A program made the position numbers and the translations under genes. Below the pieces are notes generated by a model. It ran no database searches and was not told the DNA's origin. It saw only the letters and a program-made list of their open reading frames with translations. This document shows positions 1 through 10,505 of a stretch of DNA of 64,000 nucleotides, in pieces. Source of the DNA: Isoetes taiwanensis (taxonomy: Eukaryota; Streptophyta; Lycopodiopsida; Isoetales; Isoetaceae); NCBI GenBank assembly GCA_021234155.1, contig JAJEKV010000046.1:7817012-7881011 (forward strand), written 5' to 3'. Numbering within the stretch: the first letter of the stretch is position 1; each line of letters starts with the position of its first letter.

Positions 1-430
1 GCAGCTTGGCCTGTTCATAAGGAATGTAGCAAGAAACAGAGATGAAGCTGAAAGTATCTTGAGAACTGAGATAGAACAAAGAAAAGTTGCAAGGTAAGAA
101 AAACAAAGGTACAAATGAAAAGGGTACATGTTCTTTTTTGCCATGAATCAGGACATTTCAAGAATAATTGTCCTAAGCTTAAAAATGACTTCTCTTGTTA
201 CAATTGTGGGGGGAAAGGACACCTGGCAGCCAAGTGTCCAACGCCCAAAGATTTTACGAAAGGAAAAGGAAATTCAAGCAGAGGAGGAAAAAATAAAGCT
301 AGAGGTCTAGGAGGAAAGAGGAATGCTAGTGCATATATTGCTCGAGAGCATGAGGAGAATGAGAATGAGAATGAGAATGATTTTTTATCGTCCACTGAGG
401 CCAATCGGTCTATGGGACCCATAAGGAGCG
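1..430 (+). pseudogene. Copia-A gag fragment with zinc knuckles
   Basis: This is the end of a Ty1/copia-type gag, the nucleocapsid part that binds element RNA in the virus-like particle. A frame open over 115-504 has two CCHC-like boxes. The first has lost its first cysteine (only CHESGHFKNNC remains). The second, CYNCGGKGHLAAKC, is complete. A basic Lys/Gly/Arg-rich tail and a Glu-Asn run follow. No start codon or 5' LTR is visible, so the element enters from outside the window. Homology ends near 430, where a short hairpin and a minus-strand LINE interrupt it; Copia pol remains resume near 2,546. The family assignment rests on the knuckles and on the Copia integrase, RT and RNase H relics downstream. 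Confidence 0.7.
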
Positions 431-438
431 CAACAAAC

Positions 439-507
439 TTATTACTGCCCGGGTTAAAAAACCCCCGCCCCGAAGGGTTTTCGAGGGAAAAACCGTGGCA
501 GTAATAA
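439..507. repeat. 69-bp hairpin with 11-bp perfect terminal inverted repeats
   Basis: TTATTACTGCC at 439-449 is repeated inverted as GGCAGTAATAA at 497-507. The GC- and A-rich interior has further short complementary runs. It lies exactly between the Copia-A gag fragment and the 3' end of LINE-A. It could be a tiny MITE or a foldback made at the LINE junction. No target duplication is visible. Confidence 0.6.
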
Positions 508-514
508 GAATGCT

Positions 515-2545
515 GTCAAACTGTACAAGTATACATCAATGCTTATATACATGTCAAGTGTGTGCCCGAGGACATAGCTGATCTCGCATGTCCATAACCT
601 CCTGAAGGTATGATCCTAACACCTGTATGGATGCTGTGCTCAATGTCACATGTAACGGTTGGCCAGGCCAGACCAACTCGGCATAAGCCGTCCGAATTTG
701 ATCATATCTTTGGGCAACTTTGAAGGGTATGAGATTCATCCTCAATGACTCCCATTTGGCAAAGCATTGGTGAGCCTGTCTGGTGTGGCTCACCAATCCA
801 TCCGCCCGTCTCAATTGAAGATGATGTGCCTGCAATGCGAATGGAGGCAATGAGTCCGCGCCTTTTCATGGGCAAGTGGGTACTGTGTAGGTAGCATTAT
901 GGCGGCCTCGTTCCAATGTGGGATTTATGTGGTGTTTGGTAGTGTCTTTGTCTTGACATGTTCAAGGGCATTGGCATCCCAAAGCTTTGCCGAGGAAGCA
1001 AAGCGTCAAGATATTGCCTCAAGCTATGGTGATCGGGCCTCTTTTGCACATGTATGCACTGTGCTCTCGCACATTCCATCTAGCCAACCATTGAGCTCTC
1101 TTTTCCCTCCGGTAGGCCTTGAGGCGTTGCGGCCCCATTGCCATGATATAAGCTAGTTTAGGGGAGACGAGCATTGTCCATATTGACCACCTTCCGAAAA
1201 TAGACAATGTGGCGATCAAGGGCCGCCCTCACGAAGAGGCAAGAATCTGTCTCCTAAAGTAGAATTTGATATGGGACTGTGGACTTCACACCTAGTGCTT
1301 TCATTACTAAGAAGGCTTTTCGGACCTGCTCCAAGTCATTTCAAGTAGCAAGTGATACTCTTGGGCCCCACCCCGTATAAAAGGACGGGCTCTACTAAGA
1401 CCTTGAGCAGGTGTGGTGATGGGCCCAATCATACAACTCGCTCTATGACTATTGTTTTGCATTGCATATAGTGCGTTCGGCCCCGCCGTCACTCGAGCCA
1501 TATGGATGTGTCCCGGTGCATAGTAGAAGGAAACTTCACTCCCAAATACTTGTATGTGGATGCAACTTCCACATTTCGCCTTGGTGGCGAAGGAGGGGAC
1601 CCTCGGTGACGTGAAGATGATATGAAAACCACCTTAGTCTTGACCGGGTTGACACGCATATCGATTACGCGCCATGAATGTGTCCGAGGCATCGAGATGT
1701 CGTTGCATGTCTGTTGGTGTGTAAGCTAGGAGGTCCACATCATCGGCATATATTAACCGCCCGATGATCGATAGAGAAGGTGAGCTCCATCGCCCCCCAT
1801 TATCGGCAAAGCCCGACTCTCCAATTGATCAATGTAAAGCCCAAACAATGTTGGGGAGAGAGGGCATCCCCGACGAACCTCGATACTACTATCAAATGGT
1901 CGGGCTTGTCTGCCGCAACCGACCGAGCATCTTTCATATAGCTCGTATTAATCCGATTACGCAAATCTCACAGGGAACCCCCCCGGTATTTGCATTCTTG
2001 CCCATAGTTTTCCCGAGGGCACGTTGTCAAACGCCTTCGCAAAATCCACAAAGCAACAATATAGATCCCGACGGGCGTTTCTGTTGTCTTCAATCGAAGT
2101 TCGCGAACGGAAGATGTGGTCAATGGTTGAGTGCCGGGTCGAATCCCCGCCGGGTGAGGGCCGCGACTTCGCCGCCGCCGCCATTTCATTAACCGCTTTC
2201 GAATCCCGCCATAGCGTGGTAAACACCGAACTAACCATGATTGTTCTAGACTGGTCGGGCAAAGGTGGGTCACCCGCCTTATAGATGGAACAACTCGCTA
2301 TTGGTCCACCGCATGAGCCTTCCTGTAATGCCTGTTGGAACAAGCACAAGACTGCATTATGGACGACCACCACTTAAGCAATTACCGCATACCATATCCA
2401 AGTCCTGAGCTTTCCACTGCAAGACGGTAAGCCTGGTTTCCATCCGAACTGCGGATTTCAAAGATCGGCCTTCTTGCAAGGGTAATGCCGCATGTGCATC
2501 TCGAGGGTCGTATAGTCGCTGTGAAGTATTGGCCTCCAACGCTTC
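515..2545 (-). mobile_element. LINE-A, decayed non-LTR retrotransposon
   Basis: Read on the minus strand this is a 5'-truncated LINE in several frames. In order it shows the RT finger region (SRTIMVSSVF near 2,230), the FVDFAKAFDNVP block (2,000-2,040), the GCPLSP-LFGLYI block (about 1,835-1,880), the catalytic YADD (1,739-1,750), the KTKVVF/YKYLGVKF thumb part (1,500-1,650), the RVTAGPNALYAM block (about 1,455-1,500) and a C-terminal Cys-His cluster with ETGGW before it (about 690-850). Each block aligns with LINE-B at 9,947-12,657, so both belong to one family. Frameshifts and stops make it inactive. It appears to have inserted into Copia-A. Boundaries are estimates, and I see no clear tail or target duplication. 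Confidence 0.8.
1489..2373 (-). pseudogene. LINE-A reverse transcriptase, frameshifted
   Basis: This is the RT that would copy LINE RNA at the nicked target. The palm is split over three minus-strand frames. The first carries the tract before the active site and FVDFAKAFDNVP. The second reads RRGCPLSPTLFGLYI near 1,835-1,880. The third carries YADDVDLLAY. The key aspartates of YADD are intact at DNA level, but no single frame covers the domain. The frame 1,489-1,692 continues with VNPVKTKVVF and TYKYLGVKF, typical of the end of the palm and thumb. The region is more GC-rich than its surroundings. It is about as decayed as Copia-A, which fits an old insertion. Confidence 0.75.
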
Positions 2546-3880
2546 TGGGAGTGATATTCTGTGGGTTGTACTAAGAAATAGAAGATGGAAGGATGAGGAT
2601 GAGGTAAGTCCGATTAATGCTATTGTTGAAAAAGGAAAATGCTAATAAATCTCCTAATCCTCTTGTAGTTGATAGTGGAAGTCGAAAGATCAAGAGTCCG
2701 GTACTAACGATCTTCTAAAGAGGGTATCAAGTAATCAACGAGAAGGTGTGTTGGAAATGGAGTCTTATGTAAGATTGAAGCTAGAGGATTATTACGCTGT
2801 TTTGATTTAAATGGAATGTAGTAGACATAGAAAATGTACTTGTGTTCCATATTATAAAAAATCTCGACAAGAATACTTATATAGATCAATAGGAGTTACT
2901 TTGGATCTAAAGCTTTGAAAATGAAAGAAAATTTCAAGCAAACGTTGGGAGTCTTTTCAAATGGACAACTTGATATGCAATGAAGTGAATGCTATAAAGA
3001 TTTTTGGATTTCACCGTGGCATAATAGGCTGCTCACACTATTGTAATAATGCCAAGCCTCGCAAAGAAATGGTGGATTGCATAATCATATAGATGATGAA
3101 AAGTTTATCCGTGAAGGATGCATGTTGGGGAAAACTGCACCGCCTTTTAAGATAAAAACTAGAGCAGGGATGTCCTTGAGCCGACACACACTTCCACTTA
3201 TGTGGACCCTTAATGTAAAGGGAAGGACAACAGAGGTACTTTATCACTTTTATTGATGATTACTCAAGAACAAATGTTATTGTCTCCGCATTAAAAATCA
3301 AGCCCAAGTGCTTTCAAGCAATTTGTAGCTTAAATGGAAAGGGAGACTAAAAAAAAGTAAAATGTGTTAGAACCGACAGGATGGAGAGTATTTGTCCACA
3401 AAATTCAAATATTTTTGTATTGCTACGGGATTAGAAGGCACCAATCTGGTAGTATAGTCCCGCAGTAATGCCGTGGGTAGAAAGAAGAATAGAACCATAA
3501 TGGATGCTATGAGGTCCATGATCAAGGACAAGGACTACCAAACTATTTAGGAGTGGAGGAGGCCTATACGCCATTCTACTGCTGCACAAGCTACCATCCT
3601 CAAGCATTCAAGGTAATGTTCCATTCATTATAGTCTCGATAATAGAAAAAATAAACTATGACATGTTTAAGGTTGTTTGGCTTATGTCCGTGTTCCTCCT
3701 AACTAAGAAAGAAACTTGATGATAAAGTCAAGAAGATTTTCTAGTAGGCTATGATTCCGAATCAAAGGGGTATAGAATATCTATTCCAAAATAAATCATT
3801 GTTGTGAGTAGGGATGTAATCTTCCAGGAGGAAGTACTTTACAAGGATACATGGTAAAGAATGGTTGAACAGAACATAAA
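2546..3880 (+). pseudogene. Copia-A protease/integrase remnant
   Basis: After the LINE, plus-strand Copia pol resumes in broken frames. Readable pieces are the pre-integrase region with KPRKEMVD (about 3,050-3,075), a PFKIKTRAG stretch (about 3,145-3,170), DYSRTNVIVSALKIK (about 3,255-3,300), the VKCVRTDR block (about 3,360-3,380), and the post-integrase LDDKVKKIF segment (about 3,716-3,743). The integrase would insert Copia cDNA into the host genome. Stops and frameshifts occur every few dozen codons. The stretch 2,546-3,030 is AT-rich and only weakly recognisable. The plus strand of 3,880-4,340 is a degenerate linker to the RT. Confidence 0.6.
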
Positions 3881-4339
3881 TGTCAAAGATGTTGAAAAAC
3901 CATGCAAGAATGGATATGGACCTGGAATCAGATAATGAAACAGAAAAAGGAGACCTGGAAAATTCAGAGAATGGAGAAAGGGAGCAGCCTTCTAATTTAG
4001 AATAAGAAAACAGAGATGGACTGCATTTAAGTTAGCTCAAAGAAAAAGAAAAAACCTGTAACGAAAAAACTACATTAGAAGAAGCTTAATGTAGATAGAG
4101 GAGATTTATGGTAGAAATTTGTTGGAGAAAAAGCAAGAATGGGAGAACCTTGAATATGATCATGATCAAATGTAGCACTATGAGGATGGCCAAATACCAA
4201 AATCAAGAGGAGGCCGGAGCAAAGTGAAGATAAGCATATGTGGAGAGAAGCCATGCATGAAGAATAAAAATCCGTTATGGAGACTGATACCTATACTTTT
4301 GTGAAGCAGCCTGATAAACAAATATAATAGGAAGCAAAC

Positions 4340-4954
4340 GGATCTATAAGATCAAATCTGGAGTAGATGGCAACAAGAAATACAAGGCATGCCTTGTTGC
4401 CCAAGGTTATACACAAAAGAAAGGAAAAGACTACGAAGATACATATTGTCCAATTGTCAAACTTACCAGTATCAGATTGTTGTTGAACCTAGCAAATGCC
4501 TTGAATCTCGAGCTACATCACATGGATGTTAAAACGTCATTTCTAAATGCAAAACTTGAAGAAAATGTCTTCACGAAGCAAGCTCCGGGTTTTGAAGAAA
4601 GGAAATGGCCTAGTATGGAAATTAAATAGAGCAGTATCTGGGTTAAAACAGGCACCTAAAAAGTGTACATCTGCATAGACAATTTCCTAAGAGATCAAGG
4701 GTTTGAGAAACTTCAAAGTGATGGAAACTTGTACCGATATAGGTTGAAAGGGGAATACTGCAATATTGCTCTATATGTTGATGATTGTATCATGACAGCA
4801 AATGGAACTGAAGTTCTAAATAAATGCAAAAACATTTTGAACAACAGATTCAAGATGACAGATTTGGGAGAGTTGCAACAATTTCTGGGAATAGAGGTGA
4901 TAAGGGACAGAAGCAAAAAAAAAATTGAAGTTAAAATAGTCAAGACATGTAGAT
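4340..4954 (+). pseudogene. Copia-A reverse transcriptase
   Basis: Ty1/copia RT (RVT_2-like). The N-terminal half reads as YKIKSGVDGN, KACLVAQGYTQKKG, PIVKLTSIRLLLNLAN and ELHHMDVKTSFLN over about 4,345-4,550. After frameshifts and stops near 4,620, a second frame (4,663-4,956) reads DNFLRDQGFEKL, the active site LYVDDCIMTA, and MTDLGELQQFLGIEV. YVDD is intact, but the fingers and palm are no longer in one frame. The thumb and connection regions are missing: within 30 codons of LGIEV the sequence jumps to the RNase H part, an internal deletion. Confidence 0.8.
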
Positions 4955-4960
4955 AATATA

Positions 4961-5437
4961 TTGCAAAGATTCAACATGCAGGATGCATATTCAGTTAAAA
5001 CACCAGTGGTGCCTGGCCATAATTTAACATGGAAATGTAAAAAACAAAGTGCTATAGCATTGTCTTCAGATGAAGCAGAATATGCTGTCTCTTCACTTGT
5101 AGCAAAAGAGATCATTTGGTTAAGGAGATTACTTGAGGAGCTAAACTGCAAACAAATGGATCCCACAGGGATTTTCACTGACAGTCAAAGCTGCATTGCC
5201 ATAGTAAAAAATCCTGTGGACCATGAAAGGACAAAGCATATAGAGTTGAGCATGCACTTTATCAGAGATTTAGCTGCCAAAAATTACATCAAAATGGTAT
5301 ATATGAATACTTTGAATCAGGTTGCAGATATATTTACAAAGGGACTAGCAAAGGGGAAGTATTCACATCTCAGGAATTGTTTAAAGGTTAATCTGTTATG
5401 CAATGAAGGAGGAATGTTAGATAAGGCCATTGCATAG
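4961..5437 (+). pseudogene. Copia-A RNase H domain and 3' end of pol
   Basis: A 158-codon open frame starts in the connection region (SVKTPVVPGHNLT) and jumps directly to WKCKKQSAIALSSDEAEY, the copia RNase H start, so roughly 100 or more codons are deleted. The domain is otherwise good: ALSSDEAEY, WLRRLLEEL, FTDSQSCIAI, RTKHIELSMHFIRD and QVADIFTKGL all match the family. It normally degrades the RNA strand during cDNA synthesis. It ends at a stop at 5,437. A purine run (GAAGGAGGA, about 5,404) just before may be the polypurine tract, which would place the start of the 3' LTR inside the last codons. Confidence 0.8.
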
Positions 5438-5545
5438 CTTGCAAACAAAGACAGGTAAAACATTACATGCAGTTAACACAATGTGTTTATGAAGACTAGG
5501 GACTATTAGACATTTCTTATGAACGCCAGTTGCATAGGGCTATCA
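5438..5545 (+). other. Remnant of Copia-A 3' end, no gene
   Basis: Noncoding sequence between the Copia-A stop and the first Gypsy-A similarity. It may hold the start of the Copia 3' LTR. No second LTR is present in the window for comparison. Confidence 0.4.
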
Positions 5546-6921
5546 AGAAGTTTCAGATTATTGGCTTGATTCGACTTGCTTCAGTAGAAGCCAAGTCCAA
5601 ACAAGACGAAGTTCTTGATACCTTGCCTCCGGCGATAGTACTCCTGTTCTTTCTAGAGTACTATGACCTTTCCAAAGAAATTATCGATTGCCACCTTTAG
5701 AGGTGTGAATGAGATTACTTTTGGAACTGTGCACCAAGCCCACCAGTTAAGGAGGATGGCATTCATAAGTCTCGCTTTTTCTGCATTTATCAGGCATTAT
5801 GGGAGTTCATGATGCCTTTTTGGCTTTACCACGCCCCGCCACCTCCATGAGGTCGACGAATGATGTCTCCGTGAATATCTCGATGATTTTGTCATCATAT
5901 TATTTGGATGATATCCTCATAGTATGCCAAGTTCTCCAAGTGTTTAATCAGAGGAACCACCAAGGTTGATTACCTGAAACATATTGTGTCTCAAGGGAAG
6001 GGATAGCCATAGATCCGGGAAGAAGATTGAAGCAGAAGGACTGGCCAGCCTCCAAACTAATCAGTTCTAGGTTTGGCAGCCTTCTTAGGCTTGGCTGCTA
6101 TTACCGTGAAAGCCTACAAAGATTTTGCTAAGTCGGCCACGCTTAATGGACCTAACTATGCATGAAAAGGTTAGGGATTGGATGGCACATTGAAAGAGCT
6201 GGAAGTCCAAGCCGGGACCTACTATTGAAGGATGTTTTGACAAACGGCCCTTGCCATCACCTTGCCAGAATTTCTAAGGATAACTGCTGCTACAGATGCT
6301 AGTAAGATAGCTACCGGGAGTGTTAATGTAGTATTACTTATTTGGGAGATGATTCCAATTGGATATTGATCACCAGCCCCCAATACATCTTTACGTTAAA
6401 CCTCACCTCTAACTTGAGACAAAGATTTATGGATGGAATTCTTGAGGAATATGATTTTGAGGTCATCTATAAGCCGCAAGCATAATCTTGTTGCCGAAGC
6501 GCTTTCAGATATCTATTGGTCACTGGAACGCATTGTAATGCTATATCTACACTTCAAAGGAGTTGGGAAGTAGATACAAAGAGCTCTTCCTATAAACCCA
6601 GAATTCCGGTGAGATATGACAAAGTATATCCAAGGAAGTAAGAATCTGACAAGGAAAGGGAGACTTTCCAATATTATAAGAGGGAAGTCAATCTTTATTA
6701 TATAGTGATAAGTTATGTGTTCCTTAGACATCAGGAGTTCGCAAATTATTCTTTTCATGATACACAATGGGCCCCATAGCAGGGCACGCAGGATTTATGA
6801 AGACATACCAAGATCCGCCCAACTATTTTTGGCCAAGAATGAAGAAGCACATCGCCAGGTACATTAAGCAATGCTAGATCTCGAGCAAACAAAGGTCGAA
6901 GTAGCCTGCAGATTCTAGGAG
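5546..6921 (+). pseudogene. Gypsy-A reverse transcriptase / RNase H remnant
   Basis: Ty3/gypsy pol in heavily broken frames. Recognisable are the RT palm with YYLDDILIV (about 5,899-5,925), the stretch that leads into RNase H, an RNase H tail reading PPIHLYVKPHL and RFMDGILEEYDFEVIYKPQA (about 6,380-6,484), and a poorly kept zinc-binding pre-integrase region (6,760-6,900). Gag, protease and the front of RT are absent, so the element is 5'-truncated where it meets Copia-A. Domain order RT-RNase H-integrase identifies Gypsy rather than Copia. Confidence 0.7.
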
Positions 6922-7268
6922 TTGCAACCCCTAGATGTCCCCAATGCAAAATGGGAAGTTATTACCATGGATTTTATCGTGGGACTTCCACGCACCTTAA
7001 GAGGGTTTCACGTCTTAATGGTGGTGGTCGACAAACTTTCTAAGATGACACACTTTCTGCCATGTCGTACCACGGAGATACCGCCTTGTTGTTTACAAAG
7101 GAGGTATTTCATCTGCATGGGATGTCCCGTAGCATTATATCGGACCGGGATCCTAAGTTTGTTAGTGCATTTTGGAAAGGTTTCTTTAGCACTATTCAAA
7201 CTAAGCTGCCATCAACACTGCTTATCATCCGCAGACAGATGGCCAAACAGAGCATATCAATCGCATAA
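6922..7268 (+). pseudogene. Gypsy-A integrase catalytic core
   Basis: The core domain of a Gypsy integrase split by one frameshift. The first frame reads WEVITMDFIVGLPRTLRG and VMVVVDKLSKMTHFLPC, with the first catalytic Asp in MDFIVGLP. The second reads LFTKEVFHLHGMSRSIISDRD and FVSAFWKGFF, with the second Asp in SDRD. The third catalytic residue region (around ISIA) is damaged by a stop at 7,266-7,268. In a live element it joins cDNA to the target DNA. The same segments occur in Gypsy-C at about 50,580-51,060 on the minus strand. Confidence 0.8.
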
Positions 7269-7276
7269 TTGAAGAT

Positions 7277-7855
7277 ATGCTACATAACTATGTCGAGAAC
7301 AAGCAATCTCAATGGGCGGATTACATCCATTTGGTGGAGTTTGCCTATAACAGTACTAGACAGGAGTCCTCAAGGATGTCTCCTTTTATGACTATCGCTA
7401 TCAATGCCTTACTCCACATACGTGGCATAATCCAGTTTCCAGGGTGGAAGTTTCACAGCAGCTGCTTACAGATATGCAGGCACTCATGGAAGAAGCTCGA
7501 GGCTAGATGGGCGGGACCTTTTCAGATAACCGAAAGGATAGATTCTCAAGCCTACCGATTGGATCTGGCCGCACATTTTAAGATCCATAAAGTTTTCCAT
7601 GTAAGCCTTCTCAACAAGCATAATCCTGATCCAAAAGAAGTTCTTGACACACCAACATTTCTGGAGATGACTGAGGATCAATTGGAGATGGTGCCTGAAG
7701 CTCTCCTTGATCGTGCATATAAGCAAACCCGCGGCACACGAATCTTGCAGTACTTGGTTAAGTGCAAACACTTACCCACAGAAGACACAACATGGATTCT
7801 CAAAGCAGATTTGGATAAGACTTACCCGGACTTTATGCAAGAATGCCAGGACTGA
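7277..7855 (+). pseudogene. Gypsy-A integrase C-terminus with chromodomain
   Basis: A 192-codon open frame. It reads SQWADYIHLVEFAYNST, then the GPF/Y-type module WAGPFQITERI and FHVSLLNKHNPDP, then a chromodomain-like end LLDRAYKQT, LQYLVKCKHLPTEDTTW and a DFM tail. Plant chromoviruses carry such a domain after integrase and it is thought to steer insertion to heterochromatin. The middle has a frame disturbance around 7,385-7,500, where the usual motifs are lost. The near-identical module in Gypsy-C (50,110-50,313, minus) supports a shared family. Confidence 0.8.
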
Positions 7856-8440
7856 ACCATCCAAGATGCGATTGTCTCCAACCCTGACGGTAGGCATGGT
7901 GTTATTAGTCCGTCAGGAGTCATATGAGCGAGATCCGACAGGGATCATTATAGGGATTGGGTTACATGCATCTTAGGTAGGGAAACCGGGCATATAGGCA
8001 TTCATGATAGGACGCATTCGTCTGCGGCTATAATAGGAACATGGCCATTCCTTACGCCGAGACGACATGCAAGCCTTAGGCATGGTAGGATTCTTGCATT
8101 CATATTTTTCATTTACTTTAAGGGGGTGGTCCCTTCAACCATACTACTTAAATTATTCGTAAGACTGATGTACTTTACTTCTGCAGGCCAGTAGGGCCTA
8201 TTGATAGACTGCAGAAGAAGCTAGGCCTCAGTCTGGAGGCCAACTCTTGTCTTTGAAATTTTGTGTTATAACTGCACTCTCAAGTATTACTGTTGTTACT
8301 ACTTGTGTTGTTAAAGGACTTCTGTCCTATCATCTCAATATGTAACCTGCTCTTCACTTTAATATTAAGAGTTATCTTTCGTACATTCGATTTCCACTAA
8401 CTCTCATGCTGAGGACAGCATTAACCCAAGGGGGGAAGAA
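7856..8440 (+). other. Gypsy-A 3' untranslated region and polypurine tract
   Basis: Noncoding sequence from the pol stop to the LTR. The last bases, AAGGGGGGAAGAA (8,428-8,440), form a polypurine tract directly before TGTGACG, as expected for plus-strand priming of an LTR retrotransposon. I see no gene here. Confidence 0.65.
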
Positions 8441-9946
8441 TGTGACGTTCCAGGTATTTATACGGTATACGTATGCATACTATGACACGTCACCAGCATG
8501 TAGCTAGGCCTAAGGGCTCAAGTGGGGTTTACCTAAAATGGATTTTATTAGCTATGCTAATAAAACCAATGGATAATTATGGATTTTATTGGCATAATTA
8601 ACCTAATTATGCTAATTGAGCCTAATTAATTAAATATCACCAATGAGGGGGTGCCACCTGGCCCAAATAGATTGGCCAGAGGGGACTTGCTATTTTGGTT
8701 AGTGAAATAGGGGTCCTACCCCCCATTTCCTCCCAAATTCGAATTGGAGAGTGAAGGGAGGAGCAGTAGCCACCAGCTTAAACCCATCCTTGCCAATACC
8801 TACCAACAGCCTCGAGCTATGGACGCTTCCGTGACAATGGCTCCAGTCAAGAGACTGGTTAGTCCTTAGATAGCTTCTATTTTGCTTTCTTTGAATAGAT
8901 GGAATGATTAAATTCTCTTTTGTATGTTGTTCGGGATATTTAGATGGTGTTTATATTCTTTCTTTCCGCTTCTTCCATGTATTGGGAATTAAGAGAAGGG
9001 TAGAGACCTAAAAGCCTCTTAGCAGTAGAGATGTCTCTAGCTAGACCCCTTAATACCCAATAAATGCGGCCTGTGCACAAGAGCCAACCTAGCTGAGGAT
9101 GCTATGATGTGGTTCAGCACCAGATAACGAGTATATGGCGAATCGGGGGTGGAGTCTTGCCTAGCGCGGCTACAGGACTCCTACAGTGTGCTAGGCTTAT
9201 AGCCGGTCACTGTGCGTGGGCCCGGTATGGGTCTGACACTCCCTGGGTCCAGGGAGACGTGCCTATATGGACACCCTGGACTCGAACGGGCTGATGAGGT
9301 GGCCTTTAGATTTAGGGGAGTAAGTCGGGTACGGATGCGGGGGTCACTGAGGGGGCACGTGTTCTCTAGTACACCCAGGAATCCGTAATGCTCGGGAAGG
9401 AGACGCCTCTCTGACCTGCCTCATCGGACCGGGGAGATGTAACCCGGAGTAGTCTCGTAGGGTGATTCCTTGGGATTGCGTCTCCGGAGGGCTACAAGCA
9501 CGTCATAGCATGATTCAGTCTATCTGCAAAGTGTGCACAGGAGGGACGGATGGAGTGGACTACCCTAGCCATTGTCTTATGCCAGCCAATGCCATGTTAT
9601 ATTTCCGTCTGTTGATATCTTGAGACCCTGACCGTCGGTTGACCCCTCGGAGTCTGAGCCCAGGGTGCCGCCTTGTCATGATGTTCATTTCATGTTATTA
9701 TGGTTGTACTGTCTTTTCGTTGATGATGATAGATGGGCCACCCTTCGTGGTGGTATATTATTTTAGCATGATTGTTGTATGTTAACGTGTATGTATGCTT
9801 CCGCTCTATAGGATTTCCCATAGAGGACGTGGGACGAATGACACCTCCGTGTTCCTCGCCCAGACACTTGGCCAAGTGGTCCGAGTATGACGGAGGGCCT
9901 TACCATGGTGATGTAGTCGTCATGGGAGGGGAATTCCCGTATCACA
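8441..9946 (+). repeat. Gypsy-A 3' LTR (about 1.5 kb)
   Basis: It starts with TGTGACGTTCC after the polypurine tract and probably ends ...GTATCACA at 9,946. The inner part aligns with the reverse complement of 47,696-49,089, the Gypsy-C LTR. Shared blocks include GTGTGCACAGGAGGG near 9,530, the CCACCCTTCGTGGTGG block near 9,738 and TGTATGTATGCTTCCGC near 9,790. The Gypsy-C copy ends GGGGACGTCACA, which supports the boundary here. No gene is contained. LINE-B begins at the next base. Confidence 0.7.
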
Positions 9947-10415
9947 GGGGATCTCAATGCCCGTACCAGCAACGTGCAAGCTGCTAGTTTTGAAAATCTA
10001 CAAGATTTGATTCTAGATGAAATCCATGAAGAGATATATTCTCGTAAGTCTGCTGATGAAGAAATGAATGCTTTAGGCCACAAATTATTGGAGCTTTGCA
10101 CCATTTGTGACCTTAAAATTTTGAATGGCACAAAGGCCTTTCTAAACTCGAATGGGTACACCTACATTACGCATTCAGAGCAAGCGTCGTGGATTATATC
10201 TTGGCACAAAAAATAATTGCATATCCTCCTTCCAGGTCTTGGATAAAACCCCCGAATCTGATCATGTGCAGCTATGTTTCAATGTGGGATGCTTGCCCTT
10301 ACCATCAGAAAACACCAATGTTTTTAAAGCAAAGTTGAAGTTAGATTTTAACAAAAGGGAGCAATATTGCAAGGCATTAGAAGCAAGTGGGATCTTGTAT
10401 GGTCCATGGAACTAG
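9947..10415 (+). pseudogene. LINE-B endonuclease C-terminal part
   Basis: The last third of an AP-type endonuclease that nicks target DNA. It reads GDLNARTSNVQAASFENL, then LLELCTICDLKILNGT, then TYITH, where a frameshift moves the reading to the overlapping frame from 10,152; the tail VVDYILAQK is again in the first frame. GDLNAR and VVDYIL are the usual family motifs (catalytic Asp-Asn and the SxxDYI-type end). The upstream catalytic residues are lost with the 5' truncation. A linker with several stops follows up to 10,505. Confidence 0.75.
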
Positions 10416-10505
10416 AGAATGATGTCTCTCTATTTTGCATGAGATCCTCCTTTCCGTCATGCAGCAGAAGAAATCTTTGGCTACACAAAGGAAACTCCAG
10501 AAACA

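Noticed and set aside
1764-2284. Plus-strand ORFs in the LINE-A region
   Set aside because: They are shadows of the minus-strand RT; only the minus frames carry RT motifs.
8441-9946. An ORF in the Gypsy-A LTR comparable to the one in the Gypsy-B LTR
   Set aside because: The short frames there (for example 9,109-9,294) have no resemblance to it and are not kept in the Gypsy-C LTR.
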